Shown here: piece after piece, positions 18,688 to 27,803 of the stretch
Position numbering within the stretch: the stretch's first letter is position 1
Layout of the letters: every line of letters begins with the position of its first letter
Assembly (NCBI GenBank): GCA_030418115.1
Contig: JAUHQD010000010.1
Span: 62,001-126,000, forward strand
DNA from: Alteromonadaceae bacterium BrNp21-10
GTDB lineage: Bacteria; Pseudomonadota; Gammaproteobacteria; Enterobacterales; Alteromonadaceae
DNA: 64,000 bases
Direction: 5' to 3'
Notes under the pieces: generated by a model
Told to the model about the DNA's origin: nothing
Seen by the model: only the letters and a program-made list of their open reading frames with translations
Database searches by the model: none
Translations under genes and position numbers: made by a program

Positions 18688-19854
18688 ATGAATCCACTTC
18701 GTCGTGTGCGTCGATACTCACTGATGTTTTTTGCTTTGCTGAATGTCTATTCCCTTGCTCTTTTTGCCGAGCCCAACGAAAACCCATTTCCTGAATTTAA
18801 GTTAAGTCTGGTTGTTACGGATTTAAACAATCCTTGGGCTTTCGTGTTTCTCGAACAAGATAAACTCTTGATTACCGAAAAATCGGGCCGCTTATTATTA
18901 GTCCAGCACGGACATATTCAAAGTTGGATCCTAGGTATACCTGAAGTACTCAACCAAGGCCAAGGTGGATTAATGGATGTGGCATTACATCCTGATTATC
19001 AAAACAATGGCTGGATATATTTAAGCTATGCCTATGAAGATGATGAAGGTAACGCCACTAGGGTGATCCGCGGGCATTTAGATAATTACACCTTTATCGA
19101 CCAACAAATTATTTTCACTGCATCGCCACTTAAACAAACGCCAGTACACTACGGCGCTCGCTTAGCTTTTTTGCCCGATAATAGCTTATTAATTACTGTC
19201 GGCGACGGCTTTGATTACCGCGAAGAGGCACAGCGTCTAACCAGTCAATTAGGTAAAATCATTCGTGTGAATGACGATGGTAGCCTGCCTAGCGACAATC
19301 CTTTTGCCAGTCATAAAGAGTATGATCCCTATATATACTCCTACGGTCACCGCAATCCCCAAGGGCTAATTTACGATCACGTCAATAACCGTATTATTGC
19401 CCATGAACACGGCCCTACCGGTGGAGATGAAATTAATGTAATAGAAGCCGGTGAAAACTACGGCTGGCCTGTGATTACCAAAGGTACAGATTACTCAGGT
19501 GCGCTTATCAGCCCTTACAAAACCTACCCAGGAATGAGGCTTCCAAATTTTGACTGGACTCCTTCAGTGGCCCCTTCATCGATGATCCAATATAAAGGCG
19601 CCATGTTCAACGAATTAAAAGGTGACTTGCTGATTTCAACCCTTAAATCCCATGATATAAAATGGCTACAAATGAAGGATAATCAATTTATTCAGCAGCA
19701 CAGCATTTTAGGCCATCTCAATCATCGTATTCGTGATATCGATGAAGATGGAGATGGCGCAATTTATGTATTAACCGATGGTGAGAATGCGAGCTTAATC
19801 AAGCTTACAGCCAAAGATGTAATAGTGGAAACGTCACAAATAACAACAGAATAA
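18688..19854 (+). CDS. PQQ-dependent soluble aldose sugar dehydrogenase
   Basis: A protein of about 388 residues of the glucose/sorbosone dehydrogenase beta-propeller family. It should oxidise aldoses in the periplasm with pyrroloquinoline quinone. A signal peptide opens it (basic start RRVRRYS, then LMFFALLNVYSLALFA). Family motifs follow: NNPWAFVFL, GQGGLMDVALHPDY, HYGARLAF, RNPQGL and EHGPTGGDEIN, where most relatives have EHGPRGGDE. A TTG four codons upstream is possible, but the ATG at 18688 gives the normal signal peptide. No PQQ synthesis genes are in the window. Its 3' end overlaps the convergent gene 19805-20218 by 50 bases. Confidence 0.88.
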   Translation: MNPLRRVRRYSLMFFALLNVYSLALFAEPNENPFPEFKLSLVVTDLNNPWAFVFLEQDKLLITEKSGRLLLVQHGHIQSWILGIPEVLNQGQGGLMDVALHPDYQNNGWIYLSYAYEDDEGNATRVIRGHLDNYTFIDQQIIFTASPLKQTPVHYGARLAFLPDNSLLITVGDGFDYREEAQRLTSQLGKIIRVNDDGSLPSDNPFASHKEYDPYIYSYGHRNPQGLIYDHVNNRIIAHEHGPTGGDEINVIEAGENYGWPVITKGTDYSGALISPYKTYPGMRLPNFDWTPSVAPSSMIQYKGAMFNELKGDLLISTLKSHDIKWLQMKDNQFIQQHSILGHLNHRIRDIDEDGDGAIYVLTDGENASLIKLTAKDVIVETSQITTE

Positions 19855-20218
19855 CTAACAATAAATGTGGAAATGCCACCGTAGGACGGAGGCATTGTTT
19901 TGCATATTCACACACAAGTCCAAGCATTCCTGGCCGATGTTGCATCCATTGACGATGCAACTGAAAGGCGTCAATGGGGTTATTTTCCGCTAGCGCCGTT
20001 TCAATAGTCACAATGCGATCCAATAATCGCGACTGCATGGTTTTGTACATGGCTTCAAGCACATACACTATTGCTACTAGGGCAATACCTGCGCCAAATG
20101 TATACATTAAACACCAAGCGCAAATCACCACATTGATAACTTTCAACCACAAACAGCGGCCTTCTATATCTTCAGATTGTTGTTGAAGTGCTAACCATTC
20201 TTGCTGTAATTGCTGCAT
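19805..20218 (-). CDS. Small membrane protein of unknown function
   Basis: A 137-residue protein with a glutamine-rich N-terminal helix (MQQLQQEWLALQQQ), a hydrophobic hairpin at about 27-56, and a C-terminal membrane helix (HLLLVILLLFVTFPLLHLWL). No family is recognised. Its last 50 bases are antisense to the end of the sugar dehydrogenase gene. It ends 35 bases upstream of nothing obvious on its own strand and follows the DMT transporter gene by 35 bases, so it may be co-transcribed with that gene. Coding is supported by the amphipathic and hydrophobic pattern only. Confidence 0.6.
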   Translation of the reverse strand: MQQLQQEWLALQQQSEDIEGRCLWLKVINVVICAWCLMYTFGAGIALVAIVYVLEAMYKTMQSRLLDRIVTIETALAENNPIDAFQLHRQWMQHRPGMLGLVCEYAKQCLRPTVAFPHLLLVILLLFVTFPLLHLWL

Positions 20219-20253
20219 TCGTTTTCCTACTCTCTACTGTCATCTATATAATA

Positions 20254-21189
20254 TTACGAGTTTGTTTGTGCTTTACCCTTGCCTATGGAGACAACCATTG
20301 AGCCACACACCACTAAGCCAGCGCCGATATAAGCTAACCAATTCAAATCACTAGGTGCAAAGTATTGCGGCCATACATCAATCGCCACATACATACTCAG
20401 AATGGTAATTAATGGCGCTAGGGCAATTACAGCACTCACCTTTGATGCATGCCACACATACATCGCCTCGGTAAAAGCGCCATAACCGATCACAGTATTT
20501 AGACAACAAAAAATTAACGCGCCTACCTGCAACAGTTCCAAATTAATCACTGCGGGTAAATTAGAAAAAGGCAGTAACGTAATCACCCCCGCCAAATACA
20601 TTATTAAGGTGACTTGCTTAGCGGTCATGGTGCGCATTAACTTTTTTTGCAATAAGCCATAAATGGCCCACGCAATGGCAGCGATGATAATAAGAATAAC
20701 CCCAAAGCTATAGTCATTCATGGATAAAAAGAGCTCATCTAAGCGATTATTAAAAAATACCATGAGCCCAATAAACAACATGACCGCCCCCACCCACTCC
20801 AGCGTATTGAAATGTTCTTTATAAAAATAAACACCACCAACCATCAATAAAAACGGCGCTAATTGAATCACCACTTGCCCTGTTTCGGGATTGAGGTAAT
20901 CCAACCCCATTAAATAGAATACGTAATTCACCACGAGTCCCAATGCGGCGACTAGTAGAATAAGATTATTATTACGACTTAACGCTCTCATTGACGGTAA
21001 AGCGCCAACCCGCACTAGCATTAACATCACAATCAAAAAGGCGGCGGCAAAACGGTACCAAGTAATGGTAATAGCATCTAACTGATGAAGTACTAGCTTG
21101 AGAAAAACAGGTAAAACTCCCCACATCACCGCAGTGATCAAGGACAAAATAAAGCCATACCAATGGCGAACTTCAGTGGTCGGTTGCAT
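20254..21189 (-). CDS. EamA/DMT-family transporter
   Basis: A 311-residue inner-membrane protein with about ten helices arranged as two EamA repeats (about 12-145 and 160-300). Typical features are the opening LITAVMWGVLPVFLK, WYRFAAAFL, and the second-half IIAAIAWAIYGLLQKKL. The drug/metabolite transporter superfamily exports amino acids, nucleosides or drugs; substrate cannot be assigned here. The gene is divergent from pfkA across 287 bases that contain a GTAATAATATTAC palindrome. The small membrane gene 19805-20218 follows 35 bases later on the same strand. Confidence 0.88.
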   Translation of the reverse strand: MQPTTEVRHWYGFILSLITAVMWGVLPVFLKLVLHQLDAITITWYRFAAAFLIVMLMLVRVGALPSMRALSRNNNLILLVAALGLVVNYVFYLMGLDYLNPETGQVVIQLAPFLLMVGGVYFYKEHFNTLEWVGAVMLFIGLMVFFNNRLDELFLSMNDYSFGVILIIIAAIAWAIYGLLQKKLMRTMTAKQVTLIMYLAGVITLLPFSNLPAVINLELLQVGALIFCCLNTVIGYGAFTEAMYVWHASKVSAVIALAPLITILSMYVAIDVWPQYFAPSDLNWLAYIGAGLVVCGSMVVSIGKGKAQTNS

Positions 21190-21304
21190 TATTTGGGCTT
21201 ACTCGATTCCAAGCAAAAGTATTACTCGGGTTGGTTTTTAATTCATTAACAATGGCCATTGTATGGCATATTTACCCAACCACCAGCGTGGTTTAAATTA
21301 ATAG

Positions 21305-21317
21305 GTAATAATATTAC
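21305..21317. promoter_or_regulatory. Palindrome with HexR-like core between the DMT gene and pfkA
   Basis: GTAATAATATTAC is a perfect 13-base palindrome. Its GTAAT/ATTAC arms equal those of the HexR boxes elsewhere in the window, but the outer T and A are replaced by G. It lies 159 bases before pfkA and 115 before the divergent gene. Confidence 0.4.
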
Positions 21318-21476
21318 GAAATATTTGTTTTTCGGCTGCTATTCCTGCTAACTTACTGCTGTTTTAACAAATTCATTACAATTATTAGCAAGTCAGTTAT
21401 AGCACCTGACATTGGCCATCATGCACTATCGGTTTAGATATCATTGGCGTCAATAGCACTTGGAGAAGAGTAGTAG

Positions 21477-22478
21477 ATGAAGCGCATAGCAGTTTTAACG
21501 TCGGGTGGCGACGCGCCAGGAATGAACGCCTGTATACGTGCCATTACGCTGACCGCCCATCGTATGCAAATGGAAGTAATTGGGTTTCGTCATGGTTACA
21601 ACGGTTTATTAAAGCGTGAGTACCAACCACTACACCCCGGTGATGTAGTGGATATTATTCAACGTGGTGGCACCATTTTACGTAGCGCCCGTTGCCCAGA
21701 ATTTGTCACCGCGGAATCCGCCGAAAAAGCCGCGCGTAATTTAGATAATATGCATATCGATGCCTTACTGGTGATCGGCGGTAACGGCTCGTTTAAAGGG
21801 GCTGAACATCTAGCTAATTATTGGAACGGCAACATTATCACCCTGCCCGGCACCATTGATAATGACATTGCGGGCACCGACGGTACGATAGGCTATTATA
21901 CGGCTATCGATACTGCGCTGGAGGCGATTGATAAAGTACGGGATACCGCGGATGCCTTTGAGCGTATTTTCCTCATTGAAGTAATGGGTCGTCACGCTGG
22001 CTTTATTGGTCTTAACTCCGCTATCGGATCCGGTGCAGAGCAAATGTTACTACCAGAGTTATTGGAAGATGGTGAAGTCAATCTTGAACAAATCATCCGC
22101 CACGTTAAAGTCACCCGTAAAAAACGCGGTGGCTGTAGTTATATCATCATTATTACTGAACATTTGTATCCTGGAGGGGCAAGCGCCTTAGCGGATAAAT
22201 TGACTGCAGAAATGGGCGTGGATTGTCGCCCAGTCATTCTCGGCCATATTCAACGAGGAGGTTCACCGGTTAGCATGGATCGAGTTTTAGCCACTAAACT
22301 TGGGGCCTATGCAGTAGAAGCGGCTAGAGATGGCAAACATCTGGTGATGATAGGTGAGCAAAATGGCCATGTGGTTGAAGTGCCATTAGCAGATACCCGT
22401 ACGATGGAAAAACCTCTGGATCCTTACCTAGTTAAAATCCAAACAGATTTCTTCGATCTCGTAAAAAACCCTAGCTAA
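21477..22478 (+). CDS. pfkA: 6-Phosphofructokinase, ATP-type
   Basis: A 333-residue PfkA-family enzyme that phosphorylates fructose-6-phosphate at C1. Motifs are LTSGGDAPGMNA (7-18), GGNGSFKGAEHL (about 101-112), PGTIDNDIAGTDGTIGY (about 123-139), EVMGRHAGF and HIQRGGSPV. Glycine after the GGN motif and in PGTIDND fits the ATP-using rather than the pyrophosphate-using class. The first motif has Asn where E. coli PfkA has the Asp of GGDGS. The kinase coexists with a full Entner-Doudoroff operon, so both upper routes seem available. ATG at 21477. It is convergent with the LytTR regulator gene. Confidence 0.93.
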   Translation: MKRIAVLTSGGDAPGMNACIRAITLTAHRMQMEVIGFRHGYNGLLKREYQPLHPGDVVDIIQRGGTILRSARCPEFVTAESAEKAARNLDNMHIDALLVIGGNGSFKGAEHLANYWNGNIITLPGTIDNDIAGTDGTIGYYTAIDTALEAIDKVRDTADAFERIFLIEVMGRHAGFIGLNSAIGSGAEQMLLPELLEDGEVNLEQIIRHVKVTRKKRGGCSYIIIITEHLYPGGASALADKLTAEMGVDCRPVILGHIQRGGSPVSMDRVLATKLGAYAVEAARDGKHLVMIGEQNGHVVEVPLADTRTMEKPLDPYLVKIQTDFFDLVKNPS

Positions 22479-22506
22479 ACCCCATTTTAAGTTTTTCATT
22501 CTTCCC

Positions 22507-22540
22507 CTAGCGTTAACCGACCATTCAAGGTTAGCGCTAG
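22507..22540. terminator. Long hairpin between pfkA and the LytTR gene
   Basis: CTAGCGTTAACC (22507-22518) pairs with GGTTAGCGCTAG (22529-22540), 12 pairs including one G-U, with a ten-base loop. There is no clear T run on either side, so it could be a terminator or an mRNA 3'-end stabiliser shared by the two convergent genes. Confidence 0.5.
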
Positions 22541-22548
22541 TGCTTCAC

Positions 22549-23370
22549 CTAGACGCCTATCAATGCTTTAACTTGGTCTCGATGACTACGGCTGACTTTA
22601 ATTTCAGTGCCGTTTTGTAGAATCAGATGGTACTCACCGCTAATACGGCTAACCATTTTACTGACTTCGTTAATATTCACTATAGCGGAACGATGAGCGC
22701 GCACAAATAATCGTGGATCCAATTCATTTTCCAGCTCTTTCATGGTGCTGCGCATAATATGGGTGCCTATGGACGAATGCACACACATATAATCGCCAGC
22801 GGCATCTATCCATTTAATATCTTTCATGGCCACTCGAGTCACCTCAGAGCCATCTTTAATTGCCAAGGTATCGGCAAATTGACTGATTCTGATCGGCGTG
22901 CCCTGTGCTAAATGACGTAAAATATCCTCACAACTATCACCGGTAATCCCCGCGACTAAATGCGCCAGTTTATCTTTATATAATTGCTGTTGTTGTGCAG
23001 AAAAATAATGCACCACTTTGTTAACTGCACTCATTAAGCGATCGTCGTCCACTGGTTTTAACACATAATCCATGGCATGCACTTCAAAGGCTTTAATCGC
23101 ATAGGAATCAAACGCAGTAACAAACACTATTACCGGTATTTTGTGCTGTTTATTATGTAAAAACTGCAACAGTTCAAAGCCGTTCATACCCGGCATTTGA
23201 ATATCTAAAAACACCAAATCAGGCTGCCATTGGGGTATTTTCGCCGCAGCATCACTACCGTTGATACATTCGCCGATGATATCTAGGTCAGTGTATTCAC
23301 TTAAGCGAATAGCCAAGCCTTTGCGCGCTAATGGTTCATCATCAACAATGACGGTAGTGATTTTATTCAT
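22549..23370 (-). CDS. LytTR-family response regulator
   Basis: A regulator of about 273 residues. The receiver domain (1-120) has the acidic pair in VDDEPLARKG, the phosphorylated aspartate in LVFLDIQMPG and the lysine in VLKPVDD. A LytTR DNA-binding domain (about 170-273) follows, with IDAAGDYMCVH, VRAHRSAIVNI and KVSRSHRDQVK. It is paired with the sensor kinase gene just upstream, whose end it overlaps by a few bases. The frame opens with TTG-ATG-ATG; the second ATG at 23370 has the best spacing from AGGTGA. Target genes are unknown; LytTR systems often control membrane or cell-wall genes. Confidence 0.92.
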   Translation of the reverse strand: MNKITTVIVDDEPLARKGLAIRLSEYTDLDIIGECINGSDAAAKIPQWQPDLVFLDIQMPGMNGFELLQFLHNKQHKIPVIVFVTAFDSYAIKAFEVHAMDYVLKPVDDDRLMSAVNKVVHYFSAQQQQLYKDKLAHLVAGITGDSCEDILRHLAQGTPIRISQFADTLAIKDGSEVTRVAMKDIKWIDAAGDYMCVHSSIGTHIMRSTMKELENELDPRLFVRAHRSAIVNINEVSKMVSRISGEYHLILQNGTEIKVSRSHRDQVKALIGV

Positions 23371-24439
23371 CATCAATCACCTGATAAGGTATACGAATAC
23401 TGACCTTAACCCCGGTTGGCTCATTGGCACTAAATTCAAGGGTGTAATTATCGGCATAGAGTGAGGATAATCGTTCTTTGATATTTGGCAACCCCACGCC
23501 ATTATTACGATATAGGTCGCCCTTAACTATTTCGATACCGGGCCCATTATCTGACACTTCAATTAGCAAATTATTGGCAAACACCGTGGCGGCAATAGCA
23601 ATCTCTCCGCCCGTTTCCAGTTGCGCAATGGCATACTTGATCGAATTTTCAATAATTGGCTGCAATAACATACTCGGTACCAAGGCTTTTTCAGCCTCTG
23701 CAGAAATCGCCAATTTAACCGTTAAACGTTCGTCAAAACGCACCTTTTCAATTTCCAGATACAAAGACTCCACCTGAATTTCCTGCTTAAGCGGGACTTT
23801 CTTAATAGGGTCGGTATCCAAAGAGTAGCGCAAAAAATCACTCAAACGACTGACCATTTTATTGGCTGTAGTATGGTCTTTCATTAAAATCAGCGTTGAA
23901 ATAGCGTTAAGGGTATTAAATAGAAAGTGTGGATTAAGCTGGTAACGCAACATTTTTAAGTGAGCTTGATGAGCAACATTGGATGCCAGTAATACGTTGC
24001 GTTTTTCCACTTGTAATGCTTGATAGTACTTGATGACAAAGTACAAGCCACTCCAGCAAAATACAATATAAAACGATGCCAAACTATTACTAAAATAGTA
24101 AATAAAGTCATCAGGGCGGTAACCGTATTTATATATTTCCCAATAATGAAAATTTTTCACTACCGTCCACACTAATGCCACCAAATAAGAACCGACCACA
24201 GCAGTTAAAATAAGCATTATTGGAGATACATGGCTAATGCGGTGATAAAGGTAACGTAAAGGAATAGTCAGTAACCAACCGGCCACCGCATTAAGTAAAA
24301 TAACAAAAACAAACACGGAGCGCATATCATGTAAAAAAGAGCCGATATAATAGATTAGGGCAAAACCCGCCCAACCAGCGCTGTGCAATACCCAGAAGAA
24401 CCGCTCTTTATCTTCAAACCACTTATTAATTGCCGTCAC
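23363..24439 (-). CDS. LytS-like sensor histidine kinase
   Basis: A 358-residue membrane kinase. Four hydrophobic segments fill about 14-35, 42-62, 72-96 and 118-138, with no extracellular sensor domain visible. The His_kinase domain follows, with the phosphoacceptor histidine H171 in RYQLNPHFLFNTLNAIS, then an ATPase domain with N-box PSMLLQPIIENSIKYA and G-box DNGPGIE and GVGLPNIKERL. It is coupled to the LytTR regulator downstream (overlap of a few bases). The stimulus is unknown; kinases of this shape sense the membrane or small molecules within it. Confidence 0.92.
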   Translation of the reverse strand: MTAINKWFEDKERFFWVLHSAGWAGFALIYYIGSFLHDMRSVFVFVILLNAVAGWLLTIPLRYLYHRISHVSPIMLILTAVVGSYLVALVWTVVKNFHYWEIYKYGYRPDDFIYYFSNSLASFYIVFCWSGLYFVIKYYQALQVEKRNVLLASNVAHQAHLKMLRYQLNPHFLFNTLNAISTLILMKDHTTANKMVSRLSDFLRYSLDTDPIKKVPLKQEIQVESLYLEIEKVRFDERLTVKLAISAEAEKALVPSMLLQPIIENSIKYAIAQLETGGEIAIAATVFANNLLIEVSDNGPGIEIVKGDLYRNNGVGLPNIKERLSSLYADNYTLEFSANEPTGVKVSIRIPYQVIDDE

Positions 24440-24566
24440 TGAACACTCTCATGATTATCAAGCCCACATTATATAAGCACCAATGTTATATACACGGAGC
24501 TTTAACCTAAGACTACGGCGTTTTATCGTATTTAATGAATTATCAGAGAACTCAATTAATACCGGA

Positions 24567-25028
24567 TTAGTACTGGATATTAATTTTCTTCAGCCAAGCT
24601 GCCACAAGCCAAGCCGGACCTATTAACAAAAATTGTAAGTCTTTAAAAAAAGAGGGCTTTTTACCTTCGATATGATGACCGATAAATTGTAAAATCCACA
24701 TCACCACAAAAAGCGCTAAGCTAAATTGCCATACCGAAATAAGTTGCTCTTCCAACACGCCAATAAAATAAAATCCCAACATGGACATAAGGGTCATTGC
24801 TGCACCAATAGGGCCAGAAAGCTTAAAGTAATAATATAAAGCGGGGATCACGGCAATATGAGCAAAAGTCACATCGTATTTCACCATTAGGTCTGCTTGA
24901 GGGATGGAATATAGAAGGCCTAGGGTGACAAAATATATCGCTGGAACAGCAATGTTATGGATTAATTTGTTGGTTTTATTTTGATGGCTTTGGCCATACT
25001 CATTTAACAAAATATCTATTTCACGCAT
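24567..25028 (-). CDS. Mpo1-like DUF962 membrane protein
   Basis: A 153-residue protein with the DUF962/Mpo1 layout: MREIDILLNEYGQSHQNKTN at the start, then membrane helices and the conserved WILQFIGHHIEGKKPSFFKD, in which the histidine pair is typical. Yeast Mpo1 is an iron-dependent dioxygenase that shortens 2-hydroxy fatty acids; whether bacterial members do this is not established to my knowledge. Full length. It is alone between the sensor kinase and the PilZ gene. Possible membrane-lipid role is inference from the family only. Confidence 0.85.
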   Translation of the reverse strand: MREIDILLNEYGQSHQNKTNKLIHNIAVPAIYFVTLGLLYSIPQADLMVKYDVTFAHIAVIPALYYYFKLSGPIGAAMTLMSMLGFYFIGVLEEQLISVWQFSLALFVVMWILQFIGHHIEGKKPSFFKDLQFLLIGPAWLVAAWLKKINIQY

Positions 25029-25157
25029 AACCTAATGACCTCGTAGTTACCCCTTTATCTATGAATCAATCGCAGACTAATGCCAACACATTTTAGGGGT
25101 TATTGTTGTTTTTCTCTACTCTACCCCAAGAGTTGGCTTACGTCGATATAGGTTTAT

Positions 25158-25832
25158 TTAGAACGCCAGCAGCAAATCATCGAGCAAGGCTTTGATGTTT
25201 TCTTCCGACTCCTCGAATTTGATCCCAAAGTAATGATTGAGTTCATCTGATTTGTAATTAACCACTTTACTAGACAATTTATAATCTGTTTCACTGCGAG
25301 TGGTAATACTCACAACGACGTCCGCCAGTTCAATTTTTTTGCCCCCTACCTGCTCTTTTTTAAGGGTAAAGCGGCAGCCTGTCTGAGAGATATCAACAAT
25401 CACACCTTCATAAAGCTGTTTTCCACCTAATCCATCAGTCAATTTAGCCGGAATACTAGCGAGCGTCCGTTTGGTTGAACGTAAACCATGCAACTGAATA
25501 CTAGAGGGGAAGTTAAGAAAAATAATATGAATTGGCTTAGTCAGTATAAAAACAACTTTACTCTTGAATGCCACAATTTCCCCAGAATGCTCTTCCAAAA
25601 TGTAACGCACAATTATTTCGCCATCTGGGAATATGACATCCCTGAGTCCACCCCATTTTGCTTCATCAGGAAATTTAACTAACAGCAGGCGGCCATTATC
25701 ACGGCCGATAAATTCGGTGCGCACACGTTTAGTGCCGGTTGGCGTGGTCAATTGTAAGTCTAAAGAAATACCAGAATGCATTGCTTTTAGCTTTGCCAAG
25801 TCTTCAACACTTAGTTTTTTTGTAACTGCCAT
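25158..25832 (-). CDS. PilZ-domain protein, YcgR-like
   Basis: A 224-residue soluble protein. Residues about 15-105 look like the beta-barrel found N-terminal to PilZ in YcgR-like flagellar-brake proteins. The PilZ domain begins near 115 with the c-di-GMP-binding pair of arginines in RSTKRT, followed by the second motif DISQTGCRF. The spacing agrees with cyclic-di-GMP binding. It is therefore probably an effector that responds to cyclic-di-GMP, possibly acting on motility or attachment; no flagellar or signalling gene is nearby to say which. ATG at 25832. Confidence 0.85.
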   Translation of the reverse strand: MAVTKKLSVEDLAKLKAMHSGISLDLQLTTPTGTKRVRTEFIGRDNGRLLLVKFPDEAKWGGLRDVIFPDGEIIVRYILEEHSGEIVAFKSKVVFILTKPIHIIFLNFPSSIQLHGLRSTKRTLASIPAKLTDGLGGKQLYEGVIVDISQTGCRFTLKKEQVGGKKIELADVVVSITTRSETDYKLSSKVVNYKSDELNHYFGIKFEESEENIKALLDDLLLAF

Positions 25833-25973
25833 AATGGATCAATTCACATTTCAATGATTAAATTGCTTAACACTTTCCAACCTCACTATAGAGGTAACGA
25901 TGCAGGAAGGAAAAGTGACCAAACTGATGTATAGTTGTATTTTACCTATTCAACAACCAATTGCCGAGTCTAA

Positions 25974-27767
25974 ATGTCTGAAAACAGTCATCTTTTACAC
26001 TACCATGTAAATTCAAATGGGTTTAACGACCACACCTTCGAAATTACCCTCAATATTTTAAATCCGAATCCTGCAGGTCAAACTCTGTGTTTACCGGCGT
26101 GGATCCCCGGCAGTTATATGATCCGCGACTTCAGTAAACATATTATCGCCTTTGCCGCTTACGATCATCAGCAGCAACCATTATCCTTTAAAAAAATCGA
26201 TAAACAAACATGGCAACTTGCAGCCACTTCAGCAGCAGTGAAAGTCGTTTATCGGGTATATGCCTTTGATTATTCGGTGCGAGGCTCTTACCTTGCTAAT
26301 GACTTCGGCTTTTACAACGGTACTAGTCTATTCTTAGCGGTTGAAGGGCAAACAGATATCCCTATTGGTATTACGATTGAGAAGCCCAATAGTGCGGATT
26401 GCCTGCAATGGCGAGTTTCCACCACCTTAGCAACCTGCCCGCAAACCCCATTACACGAATTCGGTGAATATAGCGCAGAAGATTACGCCGACTTAATAGA
26501 TCATCCTGTGCTCATGACCGATTACCAGATGGTTGAGTTTGAAGTTGATGAAGTAAATTTCGAATTAGTATTGGCTGAAGGGTTAGATATTGATGGTCAA
26601 CGCATTGCGGCTGATCTCAGTAAAATTTGCCAACACCACCTTAGCTTGTTTAACAGCCCAGCCCCCATCAAGCGCTACGTCTTTATGACCTTGTTGTGTG
26701 ATGACGGCTTTGGCGGTTTAGAACATCGTTCTTCCACAGCACTTATTAGCCCTCGTGCCGACTTACCCGCCGTTGGTACCAGTAATGAAATCAGCAGCGG
26801 GTACCGCACCTTTTTAAGCTTATGTAGCCATGAGTTATTTCATACTTGGCTGGTTAAGCGCATTCGTCCACAAGAGCTAAAAGACGCTGTTTTAAGTCAC
26901 GAAGCCTATACCCAACAATTGTGGATCTACGAAGGTTTTACCTCTTTTTACGATGACATGGCGTTGGTGCGCAGCGGTGTGATCAGCCCACAAAGTTATT
27001 TAGAAGTACTAGGTCAACTACTCACGCGTATTGAACGTAACCCAGGACGTTTACAACAAACTGTCAGTGAATCGAGCTTTGATGCATGGACTCGCTTTTA
27101 TCAACAAGATGAAAACGCCGCTAACGCCATTGTCAGTTATTACACTAAGGGCGCCGTTATCGCCATGGGGCTGGATTTAACTATCCGCCAGCAAACCCAA
27201 CAACACCTGTCATTAGATGACGTGGTCAGAGCCCTTTGGCAACAATATGGATTGACTGATATAGGCACGCCTGAAAACGTCATCCAAGAGGTTACTCAGC
27301 TATTAGGCGTGGATTGTAGCGACTATTTACACAACGCCGTCAATACCACCACCGACATCGATATCCAACATTTGTTAGCCAAGCAAGGGATCAAGGTGGT
27401 TAAGCAATCGCGCTCAGGGTTAACCGATTTAGGTGGTAGCAAAAATAGCCAAACCATTAGCAATGATTTCGGTGCAACCATTAATAAACAAACTAATTCT
27501 ATCGTCAATGCTGTCACTGGTTCACCGGCGAAGAATGCAGGCCTAGCGAAAGGTGACATTCTGGTAGCCTTAGATGGCTGGAAAGTCACCGCTGGTAATT
27601 TACAGTCGATACTCGACCGTTATCCTCATGGCGAAAATCTAACCCTACATGTTTTTCGCCGTGGCAAATTACTGCCTTTAAGCTTGCCGGTTGAGGCTGC
27701 CAAACAAGACAGTATTTACACCGAAATTGCTGATGAAGAAAAGGCAATGCAGTGGCTTAAAAGCTAG
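25974..27767 (+). CDS. M61 family glycyl aminopeptidase-like protease with PDZ domain
   Basis: A 597-residue protein without a clear signal peptide. The N-terminal half carries the M61 beta domain (PAWIPGSYMIRDFSKHI, 41-57). The zinc site is HELFHTW with H286, E287 and H290, and the third ligand is probably E320 in WIYEGFTSFY. A PDZ domain lies near 490-575 (SPAKNAGLAKGDILVALDG). All catalytic residues are present. Members of M61 cleave N-terminal glycine or acidic residues; the native substrate here is unknown. It is alone on the plus strand and convergent with the AraC-type gene. Confidence 0.92.
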   Translation: MSENSHLLHYHVNSNGFNDHTFEITLNILNPNPAGQTLCLPAWIPGSYMIRDFSKHIIAFAAYDHQQQPLSFKKIDKQTWQLAATSAAVKVVYRVYAFDYSVRGSYLANDFGFYNGTSLFLAVEGQTDIPIGITIEKPNSADCLQWRVSTTLATCPQTPLHEFGEYSAEDYADLIDHPVLMTDYQMVEFEVDEVNFELVLAEGLDIDGQRIAADLSKICQHHLSLFNSPAPIKRYVFMTLLCDDGFGGLEHRSSTALISPRADLPAVGTSNEISSGYRTFLSLCSHELFHTWLVKRIRPQELKDAVLSHEAYTQQLWIYEGFTSFYDDMALVRSGVISPQSYLEVLGQLLTRIERNPGRLQQTVSESSFDAWTRFYQQDENAANAIVSYYTKGAVIAMGLDLTIRQQTQQHLSLDDVVRALWQQYGLTDIGTPENVIQEVTQLLGVDCSDYLHNAVNTTTDIDIQHLLAKQGIKVVKQSRSGLTDLGGSKNSQTISNDFGATINKQTNSIVNAVTGSPAKNAGLAKGDILVALDGWKVTAGNLQSILDRYPHGENLTLHVFRRGKLLPLSLPVEAAKQDSIYTEIADEEKAMQWLKS

Positions 27768-27803
27768 CGTATGCTGATCCTTAGTCACAACTCATCATTG
27801 ATG

